The notes under the pieces: model-generated
Database searches by the model: none
The model's input: only the letters and a program-made list of their open reading frames with translations
What the model was told of the DNA's origin: nothing
DNA from: Thermoplasmata archaeon
GTDB taxonomy: Archaea > Thermoplasmatota > Thermoplasmata > Thermoplasmatales > Thermoplasmataceae
Direction of reading: 5' to 3'
Length of the DNA stretch: 5,743 nucleotides
NCBI GenBank assembly: GCA_021797955.1
Contig: JAJZYV010000139.1
Location: 1 to 5,743, forward strand
In this document: piece by piece, positions 1 through 5,688 of the stretch
Layout: each line of letters begins with the position of its first letter
Position numbering within the stretch: position 1 is the stretch's first letter
Position numbers and translations under genes: made by a program

Positions 1-792
1 TTCCTTTGATATACTTGCCTCATGATCTTCCTTGACCAGATACTCCATTATTCTTATTTTTTCATTGGAATAGATTTCCTTCCTGTATCCGTACTCAGTG
101 TCTTCCCTTCCCTTATACTCCTTTCTCGCCTGCTCCAGTTCTTTTTCGCTGTCAACACCGATCCACAGAGCATCCTCCTTGTATGCTCCAAGAAGCCTTT
201 TCTTGGATATTTCTGGAAATGCAGTAATCTCCACATCCTTTCCATTGTATTCCTCAAAGAATACATCTTTCGTGGAGTTTTTTATATAATATAATCCAGA
301 GTTTATGTAGTGATCGAGCACGGGTTTTTCCCTGAAAGAAACAACCTGATCGCCATTTGTTTCTACTATCCCATAGGGGCTCTTCATCCTTGTCACAAGC
401 ATGACCATACCGAATGATGATTGTTGGGAAAAACTGGCGAAATGTTTGAAATTAATATCTGTTATGGTGTCGCCATTTCGCAGTATAAGATCCTCTCCAT
501 CAAGTTTTTCTAGTAGATTTCTAATGGAAAAAAGAGTTCCCATGGGTTTTTCTTCCTTTAGATAATGGAATCTAATCCCATTGTGCACTTTTCCGTATCT
601 CTCCTCAATCTTCTCCCCGAGATGACCTGAAAGTATGTATACATCCTTTATTCCGAGATACTTGAAATCAAGAATTTGTCTATCCATAATGGTAAAATTG
701 TTTTTTACCTCCACAAGTACTTTTGGTATTTCGTCTGTTATTGGTTTCAGTCTCTTTCCGTAACCACCTGCAAGAATTGCACCAACTATCAT
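1..792 (-). CDS. Sugar-1-phosphate nucleotidyltransferase (C-terminus beyond window)
   Basis: This is the first 264 codons of a nucleotidyltransferase of the NTP_transferase (RmlA/GMP/HddC-like) family, which joins an NTP to a sugar 1-phosphate to make an NDP-sugar for glycan or glycolipid synthesis. The frame is open to the left edge with no stop. Visible motifs are the nucleotide-binding GGYGKRLKPIT loop with a following PKVLVEV (residues 9-29; R14 and K24 are the expected catalytic or phosphate-binding residues), GHLGEKI (56-62), the metal-binding NGD at 106-108, the YGIVE and FREKP segments (140-157) and NSGLYYI (164-170). The family domain normally ends near residue 225-240, at the WIGVDSEKELEQA stretch. 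Here the frame continues with a beta-like segment (EIYSNEKIRIMEYLV), which suggests a second domain, perhaps a cupin; that is inference. The start is ATG at 792, preceded by GGAAGTG at 6 bases. The sugar and the base cannot be told from sequence, so no symbol is given. Confidence 0.88.
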   Translation of the reverse strand, partial: MIVGAILAGGYGKRLKPITDEIPKVLVEVKNNFTIMDRQILDFKYLGIKDVYILSGHLGEKIEERYGKVHNGIRFHYLKEEKPMGTLFSIRNLLEKLDGEDLILRNGDTITDINFKHFASFSQQSSFGMVMLVTRMKSPYGIVETNGDQVVSFREKPVLDHYINSGLYYIKNSTKDVFFEEYNGKDVEITAFPEISKKRLLGAYKEDALWIGVDSEKELEQARKEYKGREDTEYGYRKEIYSNEKIRIMEYLVKEDHEASISKE

Positions 793-798
793 CTATTT

Positions 799-805
799 CA
801 CTTCC
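799..805 (-). promoter_or_regulatory. Ribosome binding site of the nucleotidyltransferase
   Basis: The minus strand reads GGAAGTG, ending 6 bases before the ATG at 792. It is close to the GGAGGTG consensus and fixes this start codon. It is the clearest Shine-Dalgarno site in the window; the other genes have weak ones or none. Confidence 0.6.
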
Positions 806-833
806 ATTAGTTTTAGCGAATATTTTATTATTT

Positions 834-841
834 GTTTATAA
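834..841 (-). promoter_or_regulatory. Probable TATA box of the nucleotidyltransferase
   Basis: The minus strand reads TTATAAAC inside an AT-rich stretch. A start site about 25 bases downstream would fall near 811 and give a leader of roughly 18 bases, just enough to include the GGAAGTG ribosome binding site. This is a position-and-consensus argument only. Confidence 0.4.
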
Positions 842-842
842 T

Positions 843-986
843 CTATGAACTAGAAAGCCACCATCTTTCATGCTGCGGATGAATTGTGATACATCTATGG
901 AGAGTTAAGTAATTGTAAACACCGGTTACAATTTCCCCTGCAATTTTCTCTATACCCATTCCATTTTCATGCATGTTTTTAATCAT
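843..986 (-). pseudogene. Fragment resembling a transposase N-terminal helix-turn-helix
   Basis: A 47-codon minus-strand frame starts MIKNMHENGMGIEKIAGEI and continues VTGVYNYLTLHR. The first part resembles the opening of IS21-type and related transposases or HTH regulators, where a segment like I+xMHExGMxIxEIA precedes a turn and a recognition helix such as S+NTVxKYL. Here the turn appears shortened and the frame soon loses any recognisable character, ending at a TAG. A TGA lies immediately before the ATG. No ribosome binding site or promoter was found. It is most likely a remnant. A genuine small protein is possible but less likely. The family link is from memory of the pattern and not from a search. 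Confidence 0.3.
911..933. repeat. Perfect 8-bp inverted repeat
   Basis: AATTGTAA at 911-918 and TTACAATT at 926-933 are exact reverse complements separated by 7 bases (ACACCGG). The repeat lies inside the decayed region, about 120 bases upstream of the nucleotidyltransferase start. It could be an old operator or transposon-related hairpin, or chance. Confidence 0.5.
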
Positions 987-1194
987 TCACCAGACCATGC
1001 AATTAGGACCACTGTTCATGTAAAAACATGGGTCAAATTTAAGTTGGCGAGAGGGGTGAATTTTATTCCAGCGAAAATGCACAAGAATGATCCGGCGATT
1101 ACACTAAAGGATGTCTAGGAGTTGCTACTCTATGAATCAGGAACCTCAAATCCCTTGGGATGGAAAGGATGTCAGCTGCCCGGGTAAAAAATAA
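969..1194 (+). mobile_element. Possible relic of an IS200/IS605 tnpB 3' end
   Basis: Two adjoining plus-strand frames look like former coding sequence. The first (969-1118) contains KFKLARGVNFIPAKMHKND and ends ITLKDV at a TAG. The next frame (1111-1194) reads SMNQEPQIPWDGKDVS. This second piece resembles the C-terminal tail common in TnpB proteins, where a QE-rich tail overlaps the right-end hairpin of the element. The DNA here supports that: ATCCC-TT-GGGAT at 1150-1161 is a small perfect stem, and the minus strand reads TGACATCCTTTCC just beyond it, like the ACATCC-type ends of many such elements. No RuvC or zinc-finger motif of TnpB is visible, so only a short and decayed end could be left. 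Confidence 0.3.
1186..1194 (-). terminator. T-run terminator after the acetyltransferase gene
   Basis: On the minus strand the stop codon is followed at once by TTATTTTTT. Archaeal transcription commonly ends at such T-runs without a hairpin, and none is needed here. The position directly after the stop makes this the likely end of the transcript. Confidence 0.5.
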
Positions 1195-2376
1195 TCAAAA
1201 TAGATGCAGAGACCTTGCTCCGTCTGTGAATCCATCTAGGGTTTCTAGTAAATCTTCTGTAGTATGAATTGCTGATGGCATGACTCTTATTCTTGCAGTT
1301 CCCTTAGCCACAGTTGGAAATACTATTGGAGAAGCAAATATATTCTTTTCCTCATAAAGGAACTTGCTTAGTTGCTGTGTCTTTTTCTCATCCCCAATCA
1401 CAACAGGTGTAATTGGGGTTTTAGTAGATGTCAGTTTGAAGCCACGCTCTCGGAATCCTTTTTGAAGAAACTCTGTATTTTTCCAGAGCTTTTTAACTAG
1501 GGTCTCATCCTTTTCCATAATCTCTATTGACTTCATGACACCTGCTGCGTCAGCAGGGTTCAAACCACTGCTGAACAAGAAAGGTCTTGCTCTCTGCTTA
1601 ACCAGATCAATCAGTTCAGCACTTCCTGCAACAAATCCCCCCATAGATCCCAGTGCCTTTGAGAAAGTGCCCATTTCAACTTCCACCTTCCCATTCAAGT
1701 TAAAATGATTTACAATTCCTCTTCCACCTTCCCCCAGAACTCCCTCTCCGTGGGCATCGTCTATATATAGCATAGTATCATATTTTTCTCTCATGTCAGC
1801 CAGTTCAGAGACAGGAGCAATATCTCCATCCATACTGAACACGCCATCTGTCACTATGAGGGATTTTTTTCCATCCTTTCTAAATTCTTTCATCTTTTTT
1901 TCCAGATCATCGACTGACTTGTGGGAATAAACAACTTTCTTTGCAGAACTGAGGCGCATACCGTCTATTATACTCGCATGATTCAATTCTTCGCTGAATA
2001 TAACATCCTCTTTCCCAACCAGAACAGGAATCGTTCCAATATTAGCAAGCAATCCCCCCTGAAAAACTAGAGCAGCTTCCATGTGCTTAAATCTGGCAAG
2101 TTTTTCCTCCAATCTGGTGTGAATTTCCATAGTTCCCGCAATTGACCTAACAGCACCCGCTCCCATTCCAAACTCATTAAGGGCTTCTATCGCTGCCTTT
2201 TTAATTTCTGGATGGTTCGCGAGACCCAAGTAGTTGTTTGAGCACATATTCAAAACTTCCTTTCCTTCTATTTTCACTCTGGAACCCTGTGCGCTTTCCA
2301 AAACCCTAATTGGAACATATCTTCCAGCTTTCTTCAAATCTTCAATTTCGCTGGAAACCCAATCCATATTAACCAT
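1195..2376 (-). CDS. kbl: Glycine C-acetyltransferase-type PLP enzyme (KBL/BioF family)
   Basis: This 393-residue protein belongs to the alpha-oxoamine synthase group (fold type I PLP enzymes). Members condense an amino acid with an acyl-CoA; KBL interconverts 2-amino-3-oxobutyrate plus CoA with glycine plus acetyl-CoA in threonine breakdown. Visible features are SNNYLGLANHP (46-56), VRSIAGT (76-82), LNHASIIDG (131-139, H133 expected to stack on PLP), TDGVFSMDGD (176-185), DDAHGEGVLG (206-215) and the Schiff-base lysine K240 in GTFSKALGSMGG. The C-terminal domain has the PITPVVIGDE and IVFPTV segments. The length is normal for the family. It is very like the Bacillus/archaeal subgroup annotated as glycine C-acetyltransferase, but BioF (8-amino-7-oxononanoate synthase) is hard to exclude. 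No threonine dehydrogenase or biotin gene is adjacent. ATG at 2376 is used; a second ATG at 2367 is an alternative. Confidence 0.9.
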   Translation of the reverse strand: MVNMDWVSSEIEDLKKAGRYVPIRVLESAQGSRVKIEGKEVLNMCSNNYLGLANHPEIKKAAIEALNEFGMGAGAVRSIAGTMEIHTRLEEKLARFKHMEAALVFQGGLLANIGTIPVLVGKEDVIFSEELNHASIIDGMRLSSAKKVVYSHKSVDDLEKKMKEFRKDGKKSLIVTDGVFSMDGDIAPVSELADMREKYDTMLYIDDAHGEGVLGEGGRGIVNHFNLNGKVEVEMGTFSKALGSMGGFVAGSAELIDLVKQRARPFLFSSGLNPADAAGVMKSIEIMEKDETLVKKLWKNTEFLQKGFRERGFKLTSTKTPITPVVIGDEKKTQQLSKFLYEEKNIFASPIVFPTVAKGTARIRVMPSAIHTTEDLLETLDGFTDGARSLHLF

Positions 2377-2413
2377 GGATAATCATCACAACATTGCTAA
2401 AAAGATTCACATG

Positions 2414-2423
2414 TTTTTATATT
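2414..2423 (-). promoter_or_regulatory. TATA box of the acetyltransferase gene
   Basis: The minus strand reads AATATAAAAA. A start about 25 bases downstream falls near 2390 and gives a leader of about 14 bases before ATG 2376. It shows that the gene has its own promoter and need not be read through from the AlaX gene upstream. Confidence 0.5.
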
Positions 2424-2456
2424 CTATAGAAACAAACTTCAAACCTATCACCATTG

Positions 2457-2513
2457 AAAAAAATTTGTCGGGCCTTAAGAGACCATTCATATTAAATAAA
2501 TTCTAATTAAGGC
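2457..2513 (-). terminator. Hairpin and T-run downstream of the AlaX gene
   Basis: In the minus-strand transcript, GCCTTAA (2513-2507) and TTAAGGC (2478-2472) can pair across a 28-base loop soon after the AlaX stop. Eight bases later comes a run of seven T (2463-2457). The T-run alone would be a plausible archaeal terminator. The long loop makes the stem less certain. Confidence 0.45.
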
Positions 2514-2520
2514 AAGAATC

Positions 2521-3243
2521 CTATGGTTCCGTTTGAAAGTATAACCTCTTATTGTTTCTTCCCTTGTTTTCTATTTTCAGCAGTTTAATTGTTCCTATTT
2601 CACTGGTGTTTTTTACATGGGTGCCACCATCAGCTTGAGCATCAATATCCTGTATTTCTATGATTCTGACCACTGCAAGATGCCTTAACAGCTCTCTTCC
2701 CGGTTCTGTTCGGGCTAGATTTGGAACTTTTAACGCCTCCTCACTTGGAAGGTATTTAACATGTATATTATGCTCCTCTCTAATAGCATCGTTTACGGTA
2801 CTTATTATATTATTCACATTCTCTTTCGTGAATTCTTCTATAGAAAAATCCACCCTTGCCCTATCTTCATAAATCTGGCTGCCGGTTATCAATCCATTTT
2901 TGATTGGCATATTATTTATAAGTCCATCCATCAGATGAATCGCTGAGTGAAATTTCATGATCCTGTACCTTCTTTCCCAATTGATAGTACAGTGGCAGAA
3001 GTCGCCCTCCGATAACCCATCGGTATTTTTCATTTTATGAACAACATCATCCCCATCCTTTACAGTGTCCAGAACTTCGTAATTTCTCTCTCCGCACCTG
3101 ATTATTCCTGTGTCTCCTGGCTGTCCCCCGCCAGCTGCGTAAAATACCGTACGATCCAAAATTAAGTCATTTCCTGCAATTTTAATTATTCTAGCTTCGC
3201 ATTCCTTCATGTAGGCCTCGTTAAGGTATAATTTCTCAGTCAT
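2521..3243 (-). CDS. alaX: AlaX-type alanyl-tRNA editing hydrolase
   Basis: This 240-residue stand-alone protein resembles the editing domain of alanyl-tRNA synthetase. AlaX proteins act in the cytoplasm, in trans, to hydrolyse Ser- or Gly-tRNA(Ala). The size and the added N-terminal domain fit the medium form, AlaX-M. Visible features are the Gly-rich motif GGGQPGDTG (38-46), typical of AlaX-M, the zinc-binding HSAIH (H99, H103), EPGRELLRHLAVVRI (180-194) and the final zinc motif QADGGTHVKNTSEIG (203-217, H209). The equivalent motif in the synthetase has Cys where this protein has D205, so the fourth ligand may differ. ATG 3243 has no Shine-Dalgarno site and lies about 25 bases from a strong TATA box, so the mRNA is probably leaderless. 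The downstream acetyltransferase has its own promoter, so an operon is unlikely. Confidence 0.93.
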   Translation of the reverse strand: MTEKLYLNEAYMKECEARIIKIAGNDLILDRTVFYAAGGGQPGDTGIIRCGERNYEVLDTVKDGDDVVHKMKNTDGLSEGDFCHCTINWERRYRIMKFHSAIHLMDGLINNMPIKNGLITGSQIYEDRARVDFSIEEFTKENVNNIISTVNDAIREEHNIHVKYLPSEEALKVPNLARTEPGRELLRHLAVVRIIEIQDIDAQADGGTHVKNTSEIGTIKLLKIENKGRNNKRLYFQTEP

Positions 3244-3263
3244 AAGTTATGATTGAATTATTC

Positions 3264-3272
3264 TATTTATAC
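3264..3272 (-). promoter_or_regulatory. Strong TATA box of alaX (leaderless promoter)
   Basis: The minus strand reads GTATAAATA, preceded by a purine-rich AAAAGGGAT that could serve as the BRE. The centre is about 26 bases upstream of ATG 3243, so transcription should start at or next to the start codon. No ribosome binding site is present, which agrees. Confidence 0.65.
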
Positions 3273-3283
3273 ATCCCTTTTAA

Positions 3284-3365
3284 ATGACCAGCATTTTCAC
3301 GCATTTCCGCGGGACATGATGTTGTTCCAGATGAGCAATATCCTCATTTCCCTCCATAATCTGTT
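3284..3365 (+). pseudogene. Broken zinc-ribbon N-terminus upstream of the membrane protein
   Basis: From ATG 3284 the frame reads MTSIFTHFRG. If one G of GGG (3311-3313) is skipped it continues GHDVVPDEQYPHFPP, then TAA at 3357, then SV, and runs in phase into the membrane-protein gene at 3366. The layout matches a small zinc ribbon of the CxxCG-x9-CxxCG type: two xHFx knuckles with exactly 10 residues between them and a GHDVVPDEQY linker. All four positions where cysteines belong are changed (ACG 3299, CGC 3308, CCT 3342, CCT 3351). N-terminal zinc ribbons on archaeal multi-helix membrane proteins are common. I infer that the gene once began here and that its first domain has decayed. Sequencing error could explain the frameshift but not the loss of four cysteines. 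Confidence 0.45.
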
Positions 3366-3983
3366 TTGAAAGAAGAATATCTGCAGAAAGGGAAAAATGG
3401 AGAAATCTTAAAAGTCCCGGAGGGCTTCAGGTTTACGAAATCAAAATGGGACAGTTCCTTTGAGTATGTTATGGGTATCTTTGCAATCCTTTCTCCTCTA
3501 ATCGCCACATACATAATATCCAGGTTACTGTCCAGGAGCCGGCTAACTTGGGTGTTCATACCTGTTAACTTCGCTGTTGTGTTATTAACACCATTTTTGA
3601 TGCTTAGGTTTGTTGGAATTAATGCAGAATTTTATCTTATTCTAATCTCAGTTTTAATATATTCAACAGTTTTCGTTCCTTTCCTAACATTCATATTGAG
3701 GTCTCGTAGAATCAAATATGGATTTCAGGGCAAATGGAAAATTCTCGAGGCACTCAAACATCACAAAATTCTTTATATCTCTTCATTTCTTTTTTATGTT
3801 TATTTTGACTTTTATTTCTGGACATTTGCATTCAGGTTTTCAGACTCTCAGGTGAACTATCTTTTTTACATCTTTACAAGTATACTTACGCTTTATTACC
3901 TCATTCTCGGAATTGGAATTGCAAAAGTTGGAATGGAAACAAAGAAGGAAAGAAAGCTCCAATTCAAGGAATCTGTAAACTAG
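3366..3983 (+). CDS. Membrane protein with about five transmembrane helices, function unknown
   Basis: I do not recognise the family. The first 33 residues are hydrophilic (QKGKNGEILKVPEGFRF), followed by likely membrane segments at about 34-54, 62-83, 87-111, 134-156 and 163-187, with a basic loop at 112-135 and a charged tail (ETKKERKLQFKE). The first start in this frame after a TAA at 3357 is TTG at 3366, with no Shine-Dalgarno site or TATA box. The first in-frame ATG is at 3471 and would begin inside helix 1, so neither start is convincing. Upstream in-phase sequence looks like a damaged zinc ribbon, so the protein may be a truncated survivor or part of a pseudogene. The body of the frame is intact and reads like normal membrane protein. 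htpX follows after 47 bases on the same strand. Confidence 0.65.
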   Translation: MKEEYLQKGKNGEILKVPEGFRFTKSKWDSSFEYVMGIFAILSPLIATYIISRLLSRSRLTWVFIPVNFAVVLLTPFLMLRFVGINAEFYLILISVLIYSTVFVPFLTFILRSRRIKYGFQGKWKILEALKHHKILYISSFLFYVYFDFYFWTFAFRFSDSQVNYLFYIFTSILTLYYLILGIGIAKVGMETKKERKLQFKESVN

Positions 3984-3986
3984 GGA

Positions 3987-4008
3987 AATTAATCCAACAA
4001 GATTAATT
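3987..4008. repeat. Perfect 8-bp inverted repeat just before htpX
   Basis: AATTAATC (3987-3994) and GATTAATT (4001-4008) are exact reverse complements around a CAACAA loop. It begins 3 bases after the membrane-protein stop and ends 22 bases before the htpX ATG. It could be a weak terminator for the upstream gene (TTTT follows at 4015-4018) or, if htpX is leaderless, an operator overlapping its promoter. Confidence 0.6.
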
Positions 4009-4030
4009 AGATTATTTTCCATACACAACC

Positions 4031-4984
4031 ATGAACTTACTTGGGGCTAAATTGAGGATAGCCACTATACTCGCGGGAATAGCAATTGCATTCTTAGCCG
4101 CTCTTATCATCTCAGCCATCTCATACGAATTCATAGGGATATCATTCTCATTCGGTTTCTTCGGACTACTTTTGATTTTAGTACTGATAATGGATATAGC
4201 TCAATACCTCTTTTCTCCATTTATAATCGGGAGACTTCAACATCTAACCAAGGTTAATCCATCAGATCCGAACACTGCTTGGCTTTATTCATCACTACAG
4301 GAGGTTTGCATTTACAACAATCAGAAAGTCCCCACTCTGTTTATTGCTGAGACTCAGGCTCCAAACGCATTTGCATACGGTTCCATAATTTCTGGAAGAC
4401 GAATGGCTGTTACCAGAGGACTACTTAACCTGCTCACAAAAGACGAGGTAGAGGCAGTTATGGGACATGAGATAGGGCATTTAAAACATCACGATATCGC
4501 ATTACTGCTTGCCATTGGGCTTATTCCAAGTATTGTATTCTACTTCGGATATTCGATGCTTTTTGGAGGTGGAAGAAAGGGGGGAAACGGGAGCATTATA
4601 CTGATTGCCATAGCAATGATGGGAGTGAGCTTTGTCTTCAACCTGATGATCTTGGGAGTAAACAGAATGAGGGAGTCTTATGCTGACGTTAATTCTGCCC
4701 AAAGTATACCCGGGGCCAGTACAAATCTCCAAACTGCCCTCGCAAAAATAGTCGCTTCAACACCACCTCAAAGAAAAAAGATGAATAGAAACACTTCGAG
4801 CAATACTTCAAGCATGCTAATGTTCAGTGGGTTTGACCAGGGAGTAAGAGAAGAGCACAGGAAGTTAATTGAAGAATGGAAACAAATGAAGGTTAAAATG
4901 AGGCATTCAATATTCAGTGATCACCCTCATCCAGCAAAAAGAATACAGCTGCTTGAGAAAATGAAAGAAAGAGGATACAAATAA
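4031..4984 (+). CDS. htpX: HtpX-like M48 family membrane zinc metalloprotease
   Basis: This 317-residue integral membrane protease of family M48B degrades misfolded membrane proteins, with its active site on the cytoplasmic side. It has two N-terminal helices (about 10-32 and 40-63), a segment leading to the active site (PNAFAYGS at 111-118, VTRGLL at 127-132), the catalytic HEIGH at 146-150 (zinc ligands H146 and H150, base E147), two more hydrophobic segments (about 155-178 and 187-209) and RESYAD at 214-219, where E215 is the expected third zinc ligand. The tail motif SDHPHPAKRI (296-305) is the usual HtpX C-terminal signature. The length is normal. The ATG at 4031 has no Shine-Dalgarno site, so translation may be leaderless from a weak AT-rich promoter near 4000-4018, or the gene may be read through from the membrane protein upstream. 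Confidence 0.95.
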   Translation: MNLLGAKLRIATILAGIAIAFLAALIISAISYEFIGISFSFGFFGLLLILVLIMDIAQYLFSPFIIGRLQHLTKVNPSDPNTAWLYSSLQEVCIYNNQKVPTLFIAETQAPNAFAYGSIISGRRMAVTRGLLNLLTKDEVEAVMGHEIGHLKHHDIALLLAIGLIPSIVFYFGYSMLFGGGRKGGNGSIILIAIAMMGVSFVFNLMILGVNRMRESYADVNSAQSIPGASTNLQTALAKIVASTPPQRKKMNRNTSSNTSSMLMFSGFDQGVREEHRKLIEEWKQMKVKMRHSIFSDHPHPAKRIQLLEKMKERGYK

Positions 4985-4994
4985 TATTTTCACA

Positions 4995-5056
4995 AAAAAT
5001 TTAAATTTTTAAATAAACTAAATTTCATTGGTTAGTTTTAATCTTCACGATTAAAA
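4995..5056. terminator. Convergent terminator region between htpX and the downstream gene
   Basis: Three symmetrical elements lie in the 74 bases between the two convergent genes. A 16-bp perfect palindrome (A5 T3 A3 T5, 4995-5010) supplies a T-run on both strands. AAACTAA (5015-5021) pairs with TTAGTTT (5032-5038) across 10 bases. TTTTAATC (5036-5043) pairs with GATTAAAA (5049-5056) across TTCAC, right after the stop of the minus-strand gene. The last two overlap, so only one can form at a time. Together they could end transcription in both directions. Confidence 0.55.
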
Positions 5057-5058
5057 AC

Positions 5059-5688
5059 TTAAGGTTTTTCTTTCGGTATCACTGGAGGAACTGTTCTCAT
5101 ATAATAAGCTACTAACACCAAGCCTAAAATGATTATGAATGAATACAGCAGTCCATTAGATCCTAATAAACCTGGATTGAAAAAAAGAAGAAATGCCAGT
5201 GCAATAATAAACAATATATTTGAAACAATTCTCAATGGAGATGGAAACGGGTTCAAATTTTGGACAATGCTTTTGTCAAAATATCCAACCAGAGCAACGT
5301 AGACAAGCATGACTCCCAGGGTATCTTCATTTTCCACTGCAATGAGAATATCCGTATTTTTTCTACTCAATTTTCCTATTGTGCCATTTTTGCCAATAAT
5401 AGTTGCTTCAGCATTTGCTTCTCCTCTGGTTACTGATGCAAGTTCATTAACTTTTGTAATATAGGATTCACCGAGGTAGTTGATGTTCAAATTTCTCATT
5501 ATATTGCCATCTTTTCCGTTAAATCCATATATCTTGAGTCCAAAACCACTTCTTCTAATCTGAATATTCCATTTTCCAGTAATGCTAATAGAGAGAGATC
5601 CCAAAAAACCGGATTTTCCTATTTTGACATACGTATCATTTTCTTCGTTTTCCAAGAACACACTACCATTTCTGTACAGAAAATTCAT
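5059..5688 (-). CDS. Beta-rich protein with C-terminal two-helix membrane anchor, function unknown
   Basis: This 209-residue protein has a roughly 150-residue soluble part made of short alternating hydrophobic and polar strands (for example KWNIQIRRSGFGLKIYGFNG at 39-58, and IIGKNGTIGKLSRK at 97-110), then two membrane helices at about 154-171 and 179-197 and a short basic tail. Arginines at 153 and 198 flank the hairpin, so by the positive-inside rule both ends, and the soluble domain, are probably cytoplasmic. The strand pattern, with a GxIGKLxRK turn followed by hydrophobic strands and a VALVGYFDKSI helix, recalls the tubby-C/scramblase/LURP-one beta-barrel fold, but this is only a resemblance. 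ATG 5688 is the first ATG after a stop at 5737-5739. GGAA lies very close upstream and an AT-rich TTATAGAA near 5722-5729 may be its TATA box. Confidence 0.75.
   Translation of the reverse strand: MNFLYRNGSVFLENEENDTYVKIGKSGFLGSLSISITGKWNIQIRRSGFGLKIYGFNGKDGNIMRNLNINYLGESYITKVNELASVTRGEANAEATIIGKNGTIGKLSRKNTDILIAVENEDTLGVMLVYVALVGYFDKSIVQNLNPFPSPLRIVSNILFIIALAFLLFFNPGLLGSNGLLYSFIIILGLVLVAYYMRTVPPVIPKEKP

Larger units (their letters stand above)
793..1194. other. 400-base gap with decayed coding fragments
   Basis: No intact gene is visible between the nucleotidyltransferase start and the end of the acetyltransferase gene. The left end holds the nucleotidyltransferase promoter. The rest carries short pieces that read like old genes on both strands: an HTH-like fragment on the minus strand (843-986) and possible tnpB 3' sequence on the plus strand (about 969-1194). 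Stops and frame changes interrupt both. The stretch is best read as a site of past insertion and decay, which is inference. Confidence 0.5.

Noticed and set aside
22..294. Short open frames on the plus strand and in another minus-strand frame
   Set aside because: They lie within the well-supported nucleotidyltransferase frame and show no family motifs or start signals.
2234..2506. 90-codon plus-strand open frame across the acetyltransferase start
   Set aside because: It is mostly antisense to the conserved N-terminus of the acetyltransferase, and its 3' part covers the promoter and AlaX terminator region. No recognisable product.
2660..2946. Two overlapping plus-strand frames of 61-70 codons
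   Set aside because: They are antisense to the zinc-binding core of AlaX, with no ribosome binding site or family features.
1195..3243. alaX and the acetyltransferase gene as one operon
   Set aside because: A 144-base gap holds a hairpin/T-run behind alaX and a TATA box for the second gene, so separate units are more likely.
3291..3310. Tandem near-repeat GCATTTTCAC / GCATTTCCGC
   Set aside because: It is short and imperfect, and is better explained as part of the decayed zinc-ribbon coding sequence.
3344..3559. Minus-strand frame of 71 codons over the membrane-protein start
   Set aside because: Its protein has no recognisable features. The opposite frame has strong membrane-protein character and extends further.
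4502..4732. Minus-strand frame of 76 codons inside htpX
   Set aside because: It is antisense to conserved HtpX sequence that includes the zinc-ligand region.
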